Shown: piece by piece, positions 17,498 to 29,680 of the stretch
How the letters are laid out: each line of letters begins with the position of its first letter
Position numbering within the stretch: position 1 is the stretch's first letter
NCBI GenBank assembly: GCA_937863205.1
Contig: CALMGA010000195.1
Location: forward strand, 1 to 31,335
Direction: 5' to 3'
Length of the DNA: 31,335 nucleotides
From: an uncultured Beijerinckiaceae bacterium
Lineage (GTDB): Bacteria > Pseudomonadota > Alphaproteobacteria > Rhizobiales > Beijerinckiaceae
Made by a program: the position numbers and the translations under genes
The notes under the pieces: model-generated
What the model was told of the DNA's origin: nothing
The model's input: the letters and a program-made list of their open reading frames with translations, nothing else
Databases searched by the model: none

Positions 17498-17890
17498 TCA
17501 GAAGACCTTGCAGAGCACTTCGCCGCCGACGTTGGCCTCGCGGGCCATGTGATCGGCCATGACACCCTTCGGCGTCGACATGATGGTGATACCCAGGCCG
17601 TTGGCGACGCGCGGCATGCCGTCCACTGCCGCGTACACCCGTCGCCCAGGCTTCGACACCCGCGAAATCTCGCGGATCACGGGCTGACCGTCGTGATATT
17701 TGAGCTCGATCTCGAATTCGGTCCGGCCGTTGCCGTATTCCGTCGTCGAATAGCCGCGAATATAACCTTCCTGCTCAAGAACGTCGAGCACGTTGGCGCG
17801 CAGCCGCGAACCCGGCGTCTGCACCTTGCCCTTGCGACGCATCCCGGCGTTGCGGATGCGGGTGAGCATGTCGCCCAGAGGATCGTTCAT
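17498..17890 (-). CDS. rpsH: Small-subunit ribosomal protein uS8
   Basis: A 130-residue primary 16S rRNA-binding protein of the 30S subunit. In E. coli it is also the translational repressor of the spc operon. The N-terminal [18 protein letters not shown] and the C-terminal ISTPKGVM-type loop (here [22 protein letters not shown]) are clear. The N-terminus is two residues shorter than the common MSLTDPLGD form. Whether S8 autoregulation operates here cannot be seen. Confidence 0.97.
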   Translation of the reverse strand: MNDPLGDMLTRIRNAGMRRKGKVQTPGSRLRANVLDVLEQEGYIRGYSTTEYGNGRTEFEIELKYHDGQPVIREISRVSKPGRRVYAAVDGMPRVANGLGITIMSTPKGVMADHMAREANVGGEVLCKVF

Positions 17891-17903
17891 GGCGCGCCCT
17901 CCC

Positions 17904-18209
17904 TCACCAGCTCGACTTGACGAGACCGGGGACGAGACCCCTGGAACCGAGTTCGCGCAGGGCGATGCGCGACATCCGCATCTTGGAGTAGACGGCGCGG
18001 GGCCGTCCGGAAATGTCGCAACGGTTGCGCACGCGCTCGGGCGCGGAGTTGCGCGGCACCTCGTTGAGCCGCAGCCTCGCCTCGAAACGCTCCTCGATGG
18101 GCAGCGACTCGTTGTTGGCGATACCCTTCAGCCGCTTGCGCCGGGCGGCGTAGCGCTTCACCAGCGCCATCTTCCGCTTGTTGTTCTCAATCGCGCTTTT
18201 CTTGGCCAT
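17904..18209 (-). CDS. rpsN: Small-subunit ribosomal protein uS14, zinc-independent form
   Basis: A 101-residue 30S protein located in the head. It has the long C-minus form without the two CxxC zinc pairs: a single Cys occurs in [15 protein letters not shown]. The N-terminus [20 protein letters not shown] and the C-terminal [18 protein letters not shown] match the alphaproteobacterial type. It is 47 bp after rplE and 13 bp before rpsH. Confidence 0.97.
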   Translation of the reverse strand: MAKKSAIENNKRKMALVKRYAARRKRLKGIANNESLPIEERFEARLRLNEVPRNSAPERVRNRCDISGRPRAVYSKMRMSRIALRELGSRGLVPGLVKSSW

Positions 18210-18256
18210 CGATCATTCTCCTGGTGTCCGCGTCTGAGCCGGCTCCTTGGAGCGGC

Positions 18257-18970
18257 TCACTGCCGGAACGGGAAGTTGAAGGCGCGCAGCAGCGCCCGCG
18301 CCTCGTTATCGGTCCTGGCGGTGGTGCACACGATGATGTCCATGCCCAGGATCGACTCGACCTTATCGTAATCGATCTCCGGGAACACGATGTGCTCCTT
18401 GATCCCCATTGCGAAATTGCCGCGCCCGTCGAAGCTCTTCGTGCTGAGGCCGCGGAAGTCGCGCACGCGCGGCAGGGCGATGGTGATCAGCCGGTCGAGG
18501 AACTCGTACATCCGAACCTTGCGCAAGGTCACCTTGCAGCCGATCGGCATGTTCTCGCGGACCTTGAAGGTCGAGATGGCGTTGCGCGCCCGCGTGATCA
18601 CCGGCCTCTGGCCGGCGATGAGCGCCAGGTCGGCGGCCGCCAGCGTCACCTTCTTGGTGTCATTGACCGCTTCACCCACGCCCATGTTGAGCACGATCTT
18701 CTCGATCGACGGCACTTCGAAAGGGTTCTTGTAGTTGAACTCCTCGATCATCTTCTGACGTACGACTTCGGCATAATGCGTGCGCAGGCGCGGCTCGTAA
18801 CCTTCCGGCACGCCGAGGCTGTCGTCGGATGCGACCTGATAGGATAGCGAGCCACGACCGATCTTCTCGGTAGGGACGGCCTTCGAGTCTTTCTTGACGT
18901 CCTTGCCGCCGCCGGCGCCCTTGGCTCCGCCTTTGGGGGGAGCGCCCTTGCCGCCCTTCGCGTCAGCCAT
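18257..18970 (-). CDS. rplE: Large-subunit ribosomal protein uL5 with N-terminal extension
   Basis: A 5S rRNA-binding protein of the central protuberance. The core from about residue 58 ([13 protein letters not shown]) is standard, with [13 protein letters not shown] and [16 protein letters not shown]. The full product is 237 residues against the usual 179-185, because of a roughly 53-residue Gly/Lys/Ala-rich N-terminal extension. The long start is well supported: ATG 18970 overlaps the rplX stop by 8 nt and follows CCGGAGA at 8 nt. An in-frame GTG at 18811 (codon 54) would give a normal 184-residue L5 but has no Shine-Dalgarno. Confidence 0.95.
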   Translation of the reverse strand: MADAKGGKGAPPKGGAKGAGGGKDVKKDSKAVPTEKIGRGSLSYQVASDDSLGVPEGYEPRLRTHYAEVVRQKMIEEFNYKNPFEVPSIEKIVLNMGVGEAVNDTKKVTLAAADLALIAGQRPVITRARNAISTFKVRENMPIGCKVTLRKVRMYEFLDRLITIALPRVRDFRGLSTKSFDGRGNFAMGIKEHIVFPEIDYDKVESILGMDIIVCTTARTDNEARALLRAFNFPFRQ

Positions 18971-19280
18971 CGATCAGGTCTCCGGAAAGCTTGGCGAAGC
19001 GGACCTTGCGGCCGTCTTCGAGGATCTTGAAGCCGACGCGGCTCGGCTTGCCGTCGCGAGGATCGGCGATGAGGAGGTTGGACAGGTGGATCGAGGCCTC
19101 CTTGGACACGATGCCGGCCTCCTGGTTCTGCGTCTGCTTCTGGTGCTTCTTGACGAGATTGATGCCCTGCACCAGCGCCCGCGAATCCTTGGGGATGACC
19201 TGCATCACCTTGCCGGTGCGACCCTTGTCGCGTCCGGTGATGACGACGACGCTGTCACCCTTCTTGATCTTGGCGGCCAT
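18963..19280 (-). CDS. rplX: Large-subunit ribosomal protein uL24
   Basis: A 105-residue assembly-initiator protein of the 50S subunit with an N-terminal KOW motif ([20 protein letters not shown]). The conserved [20 protein letters not shown] and the C-terminal [20 protein letters not shown] segment ([20 protein letters not shown]) confirm it. The frame is open upstream, but the ATG shares a base with the rplN stop (TGATG) and gives the family MAAKIKKGD start. The 3' end overlaps rplE by 8 nt. Confidence 0.97.
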   Translation of the reverse strand: MAAKIKKGDSVVVITGRDKGRTGKVMQVIPKDSRALVQGINLVKKHQKQTQNQEAGIVSKEASIHLSNLLIADPRDGKPSRVGFKILEDGRKVRFAKLSGDLIDG

Positions 19281-19648
19281 CACAGCACCTCGGGGGCGAG
19301 CGAGATGATCTTCATGTGGTTGCGCGCGCGCAGTTCGCGCGGCACCGGCCCGAAGATGCGGGTGCCGACCGGCTCGGAATTGTTGTTGATCAGCACGGCG
19401 GCATTGCCGTCGAAGCGGATGACCGAGCCGTCGGCGCGCTTGATGTCCTTGGCGGTGCGTACGACCACCGCCTTCATCACATCGCCCTTCTTGACGCGGC
19501 CGCGCGGGATCGCCTCCTTGATGGAAACCACGATGATGTCGCCCACCGCCGCGTAGCGGCGCTTCGAGCCACCGATCACCTTGATGCACATCACGCGACG
19601 CGCGCCGGAGTTGTCGGCGATGTCGAGGTTCGTCTGCACCTGTATCAT
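19280..19648 (-). CDS. rplN: Large-subunit ribosomal protein uL14
   Basis: A 122-residue 50S protein that contacts 16S rRNA at an intersubunit bridge. The sequence is the invariant family form: [58 protein letters not shown] and [13 protein letters not shown]. It overlaps rplX by one base, and a 120-bp hairpin-bearing gap separates it from rpsQ upstream. Confidence 0.98.
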   Translation of the reverse strand: MIQVQTNLDIADNSGARRVMCIKVIGGSKRRYAAVGDIIVVSIKEAIPRGRVKKGDVMKAVVVRTAKDIKRADGSVIRFDGNAAVLINNNSEPVGTRIFGPVPRELRARNHMKIISLAPEVL

Positions 19649-19713
19649 GGCCTGAGGCCCTTCCTTTCAGATCGGTTTCCGCATCACCCGAGGCAACGCG
19701 GACTACGCCTGGA

Positions 19714-19757
19714 GGGGATCGCGATCCCCGCGGCTAAGGTGGCTTGGTGACCAAGCC
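19714..19757 (-). promoter_or_regulatory. Two hairpins in the rpsQ-rplN gap
   Basis: The 120-bp gap between rpsQ and rplN holds a perfect 16-bp palindrome, GGGGATCGCGATCCCC (19714-19729), and 11 bp away a perfect 7-bp stem with a 3-nt loop, GGCTTGG/CCAAGCC (19741-19757). Elsewhere in this stretch of the operon genes are mostly spaced by 0-50 bp. No U-run follows on the minus strand. A role in attenuation, RNA processing or translational control at the S10/spc boundary is inferred from location only. Confidence 0.45.
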
Positions 19758-19768
19758 GGTGATCATCT

Positions 19769-20020
19769 TCAGCTTGCGGCCGCGCCGCCGGCCCGGTCGA
19801 CGACGATCCAGCGCTTCAATCGCGAGATCGGCTTGGTTTCCTCGATCGACACGGCGTCGCCGACCTTGAAGTCCCCGGCCTCGTCATGAGCATGGTAGTT
19901 CTTCGATCGACGCACGGTCTTCTTGAGCAACGGATGGGTGAAGCGGCGTTCCACCTTCACAACAACGGTCTTCTCCTGCTTGTCGGAGACGACCACGCCC
20001 TGCAGAACTCGCTTCGGCAT
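19769..20020 (-). CDS. rpsQ: Small-subunit ribosomal protein uS17
   Basis: An 83-residue primary rRNA-binding protein of the 30S subunit with an OB fold. The N-terminus [26 protein letters not shown], the [11 protein letters not shown] block and [15 protein letters not shown] are diagnostic. The last residues are a short Gly/Ala tail (RAGGAAAS). It is the last gene of the S10-type segment, 14 bp after rpmC, and precedes the 120-bp hairpin gap. Confidence 0.97.
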   Translation of the reverse strand: MPKRVLQGVVVSDKQEKTVVVKVERRFTHPLLKKTVRRSKNYHAHDEAGDFKVGDAVSIEETKPISRLKRWIVVDRAGGAAAS

Positions 20021-20034
20021 ATGTCTTTCAATCC

Positions 20035-20280
20035 TTACTTCGCAGCCGCGCCGGCATTCGCGGTGCGCTTGGCCTGCGAGTTGGCCAGCTTGGCGTTCGC
20101 CAGCGTCTTGGCGCGGGCGATGTCGCGGCGCACGACGCGCACCCGCGCGGTATTCTCCAACTGCCCGGTGGCGCGCTGGAAGCGCAGGTTGAACTGCTCC
20201 TTCTTGAGGTTCAGCACTTCCTGTTCAAGCTGGTCGTCGCTCATCGCCCTGAGGTCGCCCAGACGGTTCTTCGACTTCAT
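20035..20280 (-). CDS. rpmC: Large-subunit ribosomal protein uL29
   Basis: A small helical-hairpin protein at the exit tunnel of the 50S subunit, where SRP and trigger factor dock. The signature [22 protein letters not shown] and [14 protein letters not shown] is clear. At 81 residues it is longer than the usual 63-70, because of an Ala/Lys-rich C-terminal tail. The ATG overlaps the rplP stop by 4 nt. Confidence 0.95.
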   Translation of the reverse strand: MKSKNRLGDLRAMSDDQLEQEVLNLKKEQFNLRFQRATGQLENTARVRVVRRDIARAKTLANAKLANSQAKRTANAGAAAK

Positions 20281-20705
20281 GATGAGGGCCCCTGATCGGC
20301 GATGCGCTCGATGAAGCGGGTCTTGATCGGCAGCTTGGCGGCGGCAAGCGTCAAGGCCTCCTTGGCGGTCGCCACGGAAACGCCGTCGAGCTCGAACATG
20401 ATCCGCCCCGGCGCCACGCGGGCGGCCCAGAACTCGATGCCGCCCTTGCCCTTGCCCATGCGCACCTCAGTCGGCTTCTTGGTCACCGGCACGTCGGGGA
20501 AGATGCGGATCCACACCCGGCCGGCACGCTTCATGTGGCGCGTCATCGCCCGCCGAGCCGCCTCGATTTGGCGGGCGGTGACGCGATCGGGCTCCATCGC
20601 CTTCAGGCCGAACTGGCCGAAGTTCAACTCCGTGCCGCCCTTCGAGGCGCCGCGGATGCGGCCCTTGAAGGTTTTACGGAACTTCGTCTTCTTGGGTTGC
20701 AACAT
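20277..20705 (-). CDS. rplP: Large-subunit ribosomal protein uL16
   Basis: A 142-residue 50S protein near the A-site tRNA and peptidyl-transferase centre. The conserved [16 protein letters not shown] start, [39 protein letters not shown] (containing the Arg that is hydroxylated in E. coli) and [11 protein letters not shown] are all intact. It is coupled to rpmC by an ATGA overlap and lies 30 bp after rpsC. Confidence 0.97.
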   Translation of the reverse strand: MLQPKKTKFRKTFKGRIRGASKGGTELNFGQFGLKAMEPDRVTARQIEAARRAMTRHMKRAGRVWIRIFPDVPVTKKPTEVRMGKGKGGIEFWAARVAPGRIMFELDGVSVATAKEALTLAAAKLPIKTRFIERIADQGPSS

Positions 20706-20735
20706 CGGGTGAAACTCTTAGCCGTATCTGAAGGA

Positions 20736-21458
20736 TCAGGCCGCGTCGCGATCGCGGTCGCGGCGGTGCCGGCGCTCGCCGCCGCCGTGGTCCTGCTCGG
20801 CGAACTTGCGATCCTGCGCCATCGGATCATGCTCCAGGATTTCGCCCTTGAAGATCCATACCTTGATACCGCATGTGCCGTAAGCCGTGTGCGCCGTCGC
20901 CGTTCCATAATCGACGTCGGCCCGCAGCGTGTGCAGCGGCACCCTGCCTTCGCGATACCATTCCAGCCGGGCGATCTCGGCACCGCCGAGGCGGCCGGAG
21001 CAGTTGATGCGAATGCCCTCGGCACCCAGGCGCATCGCCGACTGCACGGCACGCTTCATCGCCCGCCGGAAAGCGACGCGGCGCTCAAGCTGCTGCGCGA
21101 TGGAGTCAGCCACCAGCATGGCATCGACCTCGGGCTTGCGCACCTCGACGATATTGATGACCACTTCCGAGTCGGTCATCTTGGCGACCAGCTTGCGGAT
21201 CTTGTCGATATCGGCGCCCTTCTTGCCGATGACCACGCCGGGCCGGGCGGAATGTATCGTCACCCGGCACTTCTTGAGAGGGCGCTCGATGATGATCTTC
21301 GACACCGCCGCCTGCTTCAACGTCTTCATCAGGGCCGCGCGGATCGCGATGTCCTCGTGGAGCAGATCGGCGTAGTGGTTCTTGCCGGCGAACCAGCGGG
21401 AGTCCCAGGTTCGGTTGATGCCGAGCCGGAGGCCGATGGGATTGACCTTCTGTCCCAT
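20736..21458 (-). CDS. rpsC: Small-subunit ribosomal protein uS3
   Basis: A 240-residue 30S protein at the mRNA entry site. The start [22 protein letters not shown], the KH domain loop [16 protein letters not shown], and the C-terminal domain with [20 protein letters not shown] and [22 protein letters not shown] are standard. The last 20 or so residues form an Asp/Arg/His-rich tail ([13 protein letters not shown]), similar in style to the S5 N-terminus. It is 8 bp after rplV. Confidence 0.98.
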   Translation of the reverse strand: MGQKVNPIGLRLGINRTWDSRWFAGKNHYADLLHEDIAIRAALMKTLKQAAVSKIIIERPLKKCRVTIHSARPGVVIGKKGADIDKIRKLVAKMTDSEVVINIVEVRKPEVDAMLVADSIAQQLERRVAFRRAMKRAVQSAMRLGAEGIRINCSGRLGGAEIARLEWYREGRVPLHTLRADVDYGTATAHTAYGTCGIKVWIFKGEILEHDPMAQDRKFAEQDHGGGERRHRRDRDRDAA

Positions 21459-21466
21459 GCTTTCTC

Positions 21467-21862
21467 CTAGGCTGCCTTGCTGGCGGGTTGTGCCGCGACT
21501 TCGCGGACGACGATGGTGAGATTGGCGAAAGGCTTGCTGATGCGACCAGCCCGGCCGCGCGCGCGCGGGCTGAAACGCTTCATCACGATGGCCTTGCCGA
21601 CATGCGCCTCGGCGACGACGAGATCGTCGACGTCGAGGTCGTGGTTGTTTTCCGCGTTCGAAATCGCGCTCTGCAACGTCTTGCGGACTTCAACCGCGAT
21701 GCGCTTCTGCGAGAACTCAAGATCGGCGAGCGCCGCCTCGACCCGCTTGCCACGGATGAGTTGGGCCAGCAGGTTGAGCTTTTGCGGGCTGACGCGAAGC
21801 ATCCTGCAGACCGCCTTGGCCTCGTTCTCGGCCAGCGAGCGGGGCGTCTTCTCCTTGGACAT
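21467..21862 (-). CDS. rplV: Large-subunit ribosomal protein uL22
   Basis: A 131-residue protein lining the nascent-peptide exit tunnel. The conserved core is visible: [47 protein letters not shown], and the beta-hairpin with [29 protein letters not shown]. The basic hairpin tip, where macrolide-resistance changes occur in other bacteria, looks ordinary. It is 11 bp after rpsS. Confidence 0.97.
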   Translation of the reverse strand: MSKEKTPRSLAENEAKAVCRMLRVSPQKLNLLAQLIRGKRVEAALADLEFSQKRIAVEVRKTLQSAISNAENNHDLDVDDLVVAEAHVGKAIVMKRFSPRARGRAGRISKPFANLTIVVREVAAQPASKAA

Positions 21863-21873
21863 CAGCCCCTCTC

Positions 21874-22152
21874 CTAGTTTCTCTTGGCCTTCTTGTCGGC
21901 CGCATGACCCTGGAAGGTCCGCGTCGGCGAGAACTCGCCGAGCTTGTGGCCGATCATGTCCTCGGTGACGTTCACCGGGATGTGCTTGTGCCCGTTGTAG
22001 ACGCCAAAGGTCAGTCCGACGAACTGCGGCAGAATGGTCGAGCGGCGGCTCCAGGTCTTGATGACTTCCGAGCGCTTTGAGTTGCGCGCGTTCTCCGCCT
22101 TCTTCAACATGTATCCGTCGATGAACGGACCCTTCCAGATCGATCGCGCCAT
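21874..22152 (-). CDS. rpsS: Small-subunit ribosomal protein uS19
   Basis: A 92-residue 30S head protein. The [18 protein letters not shown] start, [30 protein letters not shown] and [19 protein letters not shown] are near-invariant family signatures. It lies 4 bp after rplB and 11 bp before rplV. Confidence 0.98.
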   Translation of the reverse strand: MARSIWKGPFIDGYMLKKAENARNSKRSEVIKTWSRRSTILPQFVGLTFGVYNGHKHIPVNVTEDMIGHKLGEFSPTRTFQGHAADKKAKRN

Positions 22153-22156
22153 CGCC

Positions 22157-22993
22157 TTAGCCCTTCTTGCTCTTGTGACGCGATGTCACGATGAAATGAT
22201 CGGTCGACTTGTTCGAGCGGGTCTTCTTGCCCTTGGTCGGCTTGCCCCAGGGCGTCACGGGATGGCGTCCGCCCGACGTGCGGCCTTCGCCGCCGCCGTG
22301 GGGATGGTCGACCGGGTTCATGGTGACGCCGCGGTTGTGCGGACGCCGTCCCAGCCAGCGTGAGCGCCCGGCCTTGCCGATCGAGGCGTTCATGTGATCG
22401 GGGTTGGACACCGCACCGACGGTGCCGAAGCACTGCCCATGAACGAGGCGCTGCTCGCCGGAGTTCAGCCGCACGATGACGTACCCCTGGTCGCGTCCCA
22501 CGACCTGGGCGAATGTCCCGGCCGAGCGCACCATCGCGCCGCCCTTGCCGATCTTCAGCTCCACGTTGTGGACGATCGTACCCACCGGCATGTTGGCCAG
22601 CGCCATCGCGTTGCCCGGCTTCACGTCGACCTGAGCCCCCGATACCACCTCGTCGCCGACGGCGAGGCGCTGCGGCGCCAGGATGTAGCTGAGCTCGTCG
22701 TCGGCGTAGCGGATCAGCGCGATGAAGGCCGAACGGTTGGGGTCATACTCCAGCCGCTCCACCTTGGCCGGCATGTCGAGTTTGCGCCGCCTGAAGTCGA
22801 CCACGCGGTAGGCCTGCTTGTGGCCGCCGCCGCGAAAGCGCACGGTGACGCGGCCGGTGTTGTTGCGGCCACCGGCGGAATGGAGCCCTTCGGTGAGCCC
22901 CTTGACCGGCTTGCCTTTATGCAGGCCCGAACGATCGACGATGACGAGCTGGCGAAGGCTCGGCGTGATCGGATTGAATGTCTTGAGTGCCAT
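22157..22993 (-). CDS. rplB: Large-subunit ribosomal protein uL2
   Basis: A 278-residue core 50S protein needed for subunit association and peptidyl transfer. It starts [17 protein letters not shown] and contains the OB and SH3-like domains. The highly conserved C-terminal block is intact: [20 protein letters not shown] (with the functionally important His), then [16 protein letters not shown]. It is 9 bp after rplW. Confidence 0.98.
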   Translation of the reverse strand: MALKTFNPITPSLRQLVIVDRSGLHKGKPVKGLTEGLHSAGGRNNTGRVTVRFRGGGHKQAYRVVDFRRRKLDMPAKVERLEYDPNRSAFIALIRYADDELSYILAPQRLAVGDEVVSGAQVDVKPGNAMALANMPVGTIVHNVELKIGKGGAMVRSAGTFAQVVGRDQGYVIVRLNSGEQRLVHGQCFGTVGAVSNPDHMNASIGKAGRSRWLGRRPHNRGVTMNPVDHPHGGGEGRTSGGRHPVTPWGKPTKGKKTRSNKSTDHFIVTSRHKSKKG

Positions 22994-23002
22994 GACTGAA
23001 CC

Positions 23003-23329
23003 CTACAGACCCGTGGTCACATCGATGCGATCACCCTCGGCGAGCGTGACGATGGCCTTCTTGGAGTCCGATTGGCGGCCGCGGATGCCGCGGAAGCTCT
23101 TGACCTTGCCCTTGCGGTTGAGGGTGTTCACCCCCGTCACCTTGACCTCGAACAGCCGCTCCACCGCGGTCTTGATCTCGTCCTTGGTCGCGTCCCTGCG
23201 GACGTTGAAGACGACCTTGTTCAGTTCGGCCGCCAGCGTCGCTTTTTCCGTGATCACCGGCGCGAGGATCACATCGTAGTGCCTGGCCTCGATGGTTGCC
23301 TTGGCCGTGACTGCTTTGGCAGCGCTCAT
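23003..23329 (-). CDS. rplW: Large-subunit ribosomal protein uL23
   Basis: A 108-residue protein at the tunnel exit, the docking site for trigger factor and SRP. The core [40 protein letters not shown] and [20 protein letters not shown] is standard. A 14-residue Ala/Lys leader precedes it. ATG 23329 overlaps the rplD stop by 4 nt; the frame is open upstream but reads as the shadow of rplD. Confidence 0.96.
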   Translation of the reverse strand: MSAAKAVTAKATIEARHYDVILAPVITEKATLAAELNKVVFNVRRDATKDEIKTAVERLFEVKVTGVNTLNRKGKVKSFRGIRGRQSDSKKAIVTLAEGDRIDVTTGL

Positions 23330-23955
23330 CGGAACCGCGCCTCCAGCGCATCCACCGCCGCCCTGGTCAGGACCAGCTTGTCGCGGCGCAGTATGTCGTA
23401 AACGTTGAGGCCCTGGATCGGCAGCACGTCGATGTTGCGGATGTTGCGGGCGGCATTGGCGAAGTGTTCGTTCGGCTCTGCGCCATCGACGATCAAGGCG
23501 TTCCACAGCCCGATCTTGCCAAAGTTGGCGACCAGAGCCTTGGTCTTGGCCTCGGCCACCGTGGCGTCGGCCCATACGATCAGGCCGCCCTCCTTGGCCT
23601 TGGCCGATAGCGCGTGCTTCAACGCCAGCGCCCGCACCTTCTTCGGCAGATCGTGGGCGTGGTCGCGCGACACCGGGCCGAACGCCCTGCCGCCGCCGCG
23701 AAACTGCGGGGCGCGAGCCGATCCGTGGCGAGCGCCGCCCGATCCCTTCTGCTTCACCAGCTTCTTGCCGGTCCGCCAGATGTCGGCGCGACCCTTACAC
23801 TGGTGCGTGCCGGCCCGACGCTTGGCGAGCTGATAGCGGACCATGCGGGCGATCAGGTCGCGACGCGGCTCAAGGCCGAAAATGGCATCGTCGAGTTCGA
23901 TCGACGATCCAGCGCTCTCGTGGGCGCCGTCATGCGAGGTGATGTCGAGCTTCAT
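23326..23955 (-). CDS. rplD: Large-subunit ribosomal protein uL4
   Basis: A 209-residue 50S protein that, in E. coli, also represses its own operon. The tunnel-lining loop is recognisable ([20 protein letters not shown], then [22 protein letters not shown]). The globular part has [25 protein letters not shown] and [18 protein letters not shown] 23955, 5 bp after rplC, gives the family start MKLDIT. Whether L4 autoregulation occurs cannot be seen. Confidence 0.97.
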   Translation of the reverse strand: MKLDITSHDGAHESAGSSIELDDAIFGLEPRRDLIARMVRYQLAKRRAGTHQCKGRADIWRTGKKLVKQKGSGGARHGSARAPQFRGGGRAFGPVSRDHAHDLPKKVRALALKHALSAKAKEGGLIVWADATVAEAKTKALVANFGKIGLWNALIVDGAEPNEHFANAARNIRNIDVLPIQGLNVYDILRRDKLVLTRAAVDALEARFR

Positions 23956-23960
23956 GATCC

Positions 23961-24710
23961 TCAAGCCTCCGCGGACGGCTCGGTGCCGCCGGCTTCGGTG
24001 CCGGCATTCTCGTTGGCGGCGTCCTTGCCGACCTCGGCGAGGCGGAACTTGCCGGGCTGCGGCACGTCCTTGGGCAGCGTCTTCTTCACCGCGTCGCGCA
24101 CGAAGATCCAACCGCCGGCCGTCCCCGGCACCGCGCCCTCGACCAGAATGAGGCCGCGCTCGACGTCGGTCTGCACGACCCGCAGGTTCAAGGTGGTCAC
24201 CCGTTCGACGCCGAGATGGCCGGCCATCTTCTTGTTCTTGAACGTCTTGCCGGGATCCTGCCGACCGCCGGTCGAACCCAGCGAGCGGTGCGAGATGGAG
24301 ACGCCGTGAGACGCCCTGAGCCCGCCGAAGTTCCACCGCTTCATGCCGCCGGCGAAGCCCTTGCCGGTCGAGGTCCCGGTGACATCCACGAACTGCCCGG
24401 TGACGAAGTGATCGGCGGTGATCTCGGCGCCGATCGGGATGAGGCCGTCCTCGGGAACGCGGAACTCGGCCAGCTTCATCTTCGGCTCGACGTTGGCGAT
24501 GGCGAAATTGCCTCGCTGCGCCTTGCTGACGTTCTTCACCTTGGCCCGGCCGATGCCGAGCTGCAGCGCCGTATAGCCGTTCGCGTCAATGGTGCGATGA
24601 GCCACCACCTGGCAGCCCTCGACCTTGAGCACGGTGACGGGCACATGCTCGCCGGCGTCCGTGAACACCCGCGTCATCCCGACCTTCTGTGCGATAACAC
24701 CTGACCGCAT
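23961..24710 (-). CDS. rplC: Large-subunit ribosomal protein uL3
   Basis: A 249-residue early assembly protein near the peptidyl-transferase centre. The [20 protein letters not shown] start, [39 protein letters not shown] and [12 protein letters not shown] confirm it. The position corresponding to the PrmB-methylated Gln150 of E. coli (GSIGQNQ) is Gly149 here (GSTGGRQ). A roughly 35-residue Ala/Gly/Glu C-terminal tail ([18 protein letters not shown]) is typical of alphaproteobacteria. The gene lies 85 bp after rpsJ. Confidence 0.97.
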   Translation of the reverse strand: MRSGVIAQKVGMTRVFTDAGEHVPVTVLKVEGCQVVAHRTIDANGYTALQLGIGRAKVKNVSKAQRGNFAIANVEPKMKLAEFRVPEDGLIPIGAEITADHFVTGQFVDVTGTSTGKGFAGGMKRWNFGGLRASHGVSISHRSLGSTGGRQDPGKTFKNKKMAGHLGVERVTTLNLRVVQTDVERGLILVEGAVPGTAGGWIFVRDAVKKTLPKDVPQPGKFRLAEVGKDAANENAGTEAGGTEPSAEA

Positions 24711-24795
24711 TGCTTCTGATCTCCCGGAGGCGCCTCGGCGAGGGGCGACGCTCCGTCATCCAACCTGTTCGGGATTCGAATTGAAAGGCGTGGTC

Positions 24796-25104
<309 letters not shown>

Positions 25105-25144
25105 TTTCTTTTATCCTTGATGGGGCCAGTTGGCCGGAACAGCG

Positions 25145-26335
25145 TCAGGCCGTGATCGCAGCCACAACACCGGCACCCACCGTGCGGCCACCCTCGCGGA
25201 TGGCGAACCGCAGCTTCTCCTCCATCGCGATCGGCACGATCAACTCGACATCCATCGTCACGTTGTCGCCGGGCATCACCATTTCCGTGCCGGCCGGCAA
25301 CGTCACCACACCGGTCACGTCGGTTGTGCGGAAGTAGAACTGCGGGCGATAGTTGGTGAAGAAAGGCGTATGGCGACCACCTTCGTCCTTGGTGAGGATA
25401 TAGGCCTCGGCCTTGAACTTGGTGTGCGGCTTCACCGTGCCGGGCTTGCACAGCACCTGGCCGCGCTCGACGTCCTCACGCTTGGTGCCGCGCAGCAGAG
25501 CGCCGATGTTGTCACCGGCCTGACCTTGGTCGAGCAGCTTGCGGAACATCTCGACGCCGGTCACGGTGGTCTTCTGGGTCGCCTTGAGGCCGACGATCTC
25601 GATCTCCTCGCCGACCTTGACGATCCCGCGCTCAACACGCCCGGTGACGACGGTGCCGCGACCCGAGATCGAGAAGACGTCTTCCACCGGCATCAGGAAC
25701 GGCAGATCGAGGGGGCGAGCCGGCTGCGGGATGTAGGCGTCGACCGTATCCATCAACTTCAGGATGGCGTCGTGACCGATCTCGGGCTGCTTCGACTCGA
25801 GGGCGCACAGGGCCGAACCCTTGGTGATCGGAATGTCGTCGCCTGGAAACTCGTACTTCGACAGCAGTTCGCGAACTTCGAGTTCCACGAGTTCGAGCAG
25901 TTCCTCGTCATCGACCATGTCGACCTTGTTCATGAACACGACGAGGGCGGGAACGCCGACCTGGCGGGCGAGAAGGATGTGCTCGCGGGTCTGCGGCATC
26001 GGGCCGTCGGCGGCGGAGACGACGAGGATCGCGCCGTCCATCTGCGCGGCGCCGGTGATCATGTTCTTCACGTAGTCGGCGTGGCCGGGGCAGTCGACGT
26101 GAGCGTAGTGGCGGTTCTTGGTCTCATATTCGACGTGCGCCGTCGAAATGGTGATGCCGCGGGCCTTCTCTTCCGGCGCCTTGTCGATCTGATCGTAGGC
26201 GGTGTAGGTGGCGCCGCCCGTCTCGGCGAGCACCTTGGTGATCGCGGCGGTCAGCGACGTCTTGCCATGATCGACGTGGCCGATCGTGCCGATGTTGCAG
26301 TGCGGCTTGGTGCGGGCGAACTTTTCTTTACCCAT
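25145..26335 (-). CDS. tuf: Elongation factor Tu
   Basis: The GTPase that delivers aminoacyl-tRNA to the ribosome. The 396-residue length is standard. G1 [10 protein letters not shown] (about 18-27), switch [16 protein letters not shown]3 [10 protein letters not shown]4 NKVD and G5 GSAL are intact, as are domain 2 ([14 protein letters not shown]) and domain 3 ([22 protein letters not shown]). The start has a good Shine-Dalgarno (GAAGGAG). It sits between fusA and rpsJ. A second tuf copy is common in proteobacteria but is not in this window. Confidence 0.99.
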   Translation of the reverse strand: MGKEKFARTKPHCNIGTIGHVDHGKTSLTAAITKVLAETGGATYTAYDQIDKAPEEKARGITISTAHVEYETKNRHYAHVDCPGHADYVKNMITGAAQMDGAILVVSAADGPMPQTREHILLARQVGVPALVVFMNKVDMVDDEELLELVELEVRELLSKYEFPGDDIPITKGSALCALESKQPEIGHDAILKLMDTVDAYIPQPARPLDLPFLMPVEDVFSISGRGTVVTGRVERGIVKVGEEIEIVGLKATQKTTVTGVEMFRKLLDQGQAGDNIGALLRGTKREDVERGQVLCKPGTVKPHTKFKAEAYILTKDEGGRHTPFFTNYRPQFYFRTTDVTGVVTLPAGTEMVMPGDNVTMDVELIVPIAMEEKLRFAIREGGRTVGAGVVAAITA

Positions 26336-26398
26336 CGGAGGGCTCCTTCAGGATGCGGGCGCAGGGTTGGGAATGCGAGATGGCCTCAGGTCAACGAA

Positions 26399-28474
<2,076 letters not shown>

Positions 28475-28517
28475 CGGGGTTGATCCTCGGAAGCGCGGGG
28501 GACGCCTTGAGAGTGTG

Positions 28518-28988
28518 TTACCAGCGGTAGTGCGAGAAGGCGCGGTTGGCTTCGGCCATGCGGTGCGTGTCTTCGCGCTTCTTGACCGCGTTGCCGCGGT
28601 TGTTGGCGGCATCCAGCAGCTCGGCCGAGAGGCGGTCCACCATGGTCTTGTCGTTGCGGCCGCGGGCGGCGGTGATCAGCCAGCGGATCGCCAGCGCCTG
28701 CCGGCGCTCCAGCCGAACCTCGACCGGAACCTGGTAGGTAGCGCCGCCGACCCGGCGCGAGCGCACCTCGATCGCCGGCGCGACGTTCTCCAACGCCTGC
28801 TTGAACACCGGCAAGGCTTCCTGCCGGGTACGCGTCTCGATGATGTCCATCGCGCCGTAGACGATCGACTCGGCGACCGACTTCTTGCCGTCGTACATGA
28901 TCGAGTTCATGAACTTCGTCACGATGACGTCGTGGTATTTGGCGTCGGGAATGATTTCGCGCTTTTCGGCGCTGTGGCGGCGGGACAT
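28518..28988 (-). CDS. rpsG: Small-subunit ribosomal protein uS7
   Basis: A 156-residue primary 16S-binding protein of the 30S head; in E. coli it is also the translational repressor of the str operon. The start [63 protein letters not shown] and the C-terminal [20 protein letters not shown] are all standard. It lies 43 bp after rpsL. Confidence 0.98.
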   Translation of the reverse strand: MSRRHSAEKREIIPDAKYHDVIVTKFMNSIMYDGKKSVAESIVYGAMDIIETRTRQEALPVFKQALENVAPAIEVRSRRVGGATYQVPVEVRLERRQALAIRWLITAARGRNDKTMVDRLSAELLDAANNRGNAVKKREDTHRMAEANRAFSHYRW

Positions 28989-29031
28989 GGAAGCCTCTTA
29001 GACTCTGCCGATTGGGTTCAGCCGTGGCCTT

Positions 29032-29403
29032 CTACTTCGGACGCTTCGCACCGTACTTGGAGCGGCGCTGCTTGCGGTTCTTGACGCCCTGCGTGTCGAG
29101 CACGCCGCGCAGGATGTGGTAGCGCACGCCGGGCAGATCCTTGACGCGGCCGCCGCGGATCATCACCACTGAGTGTTCCTGCAGGTTGTGGCCCTCGCCG
29201 GGAATGTAGCCGATCACCTCGAAACCGTTGGTGAGACGGACCTTGGCGACCTTGCGCATGGCCGAGTTCGGCTTCTTCGGCGTGGTCGTGTAAACGCGGG
29301 TGCAGACGCCGCGCTTCTGCGGGCAGGACTGCAGGTGGCGAGCCTTGGAGCTGTAGGTGCTCGCCACGCGAGGCTTGCGGATGAGCTGGCTGATCGTCGG
29401 CAT
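29032..29403 (-). CDS. rpsL: Small-subunit ribosomal protein uS12
   Basis: A 123-residue decoding-centre protein of the 30S subunit. The sequence is the invariant type: [34 protein letters not shown] and [29 protein letters not shown]43 and the VKDLP lysine, sites of streptomycin-resistance changes in other bacteria, carry the wild-type residues. It is the first gene of the long ribosomal block. The Shine-Dalgarno is weak (CAGGG), and a roughly 270-nt leader from the candidate promoter is implied. Confidence 0.98.
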   Translation of the reverse strand: MPTISQLIRKPRVASTYSSKARHLQSCPQKRGVCTRVYTTTPKKPNSAMRKVAKVRLTNGFEVIGYIPGEGHNLQEHSVVMIRGGRVKDLPGVRYHILRGVLDTQGVKNRKQRRSKYGAKRPK

Positions 29404-29560
29404 TCTGTGAGAAACCCTGCTGGCCTTTGCCGGCGCCTTCCGGCACCCGTCGTCCTTCGATCGACCCGAACGCGAGCGAGCAGCGCCATCGGCCCGAGGG
29501 CTTCTGACGCTGATGCTGAGGCAGAGGATCCCAGGGTCGCCCGGGCTCGTGCATTCCGGC

Positions 29561-29577
29561 GTCCCACGTCGTGGGAC
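29561..29577 (-). promoter_or_regulatory. Stem-loop in the rpsL leader (proximal)
   Basis: GTCCCAC and GTGGGAC form a perfect 7-bp stem around a 3-nt loop, about 160 nt before the rpsL start. On the minus strand it is preceded by a T-rich stretch (GTTGTTCTT). It does not resemble an intrinsic terminator, as no U-run follows. Confidence 0.4.
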
Positions 29578-29626
29578 AAGAACAACTCAGTCGCTGGAAC
29601 GACAGCGTTTAGGTTTCCGAACACTC

Positions 29627-29643
29627 CGGGGCGCGACGCCCCG
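29627..29643 (-). promoter_or_regulatory. Stem-loop in the rpsL leader (promoter-proximal)
   Basis: CGGGGCG and CGCCCCG form a perfect 7-bp, all-GC stem with a 3-nt loop. It would begin about 30 nt into a transcript started from the candidate promoter. It may be part of a regulatory leader for the ribosomal block. No downstream U-run is present. Confidence 0.4.
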
Positions 29644-29680
29644 AACAGGGAAAGACCTACGGCCTGTCGAAAGTCGGTTC

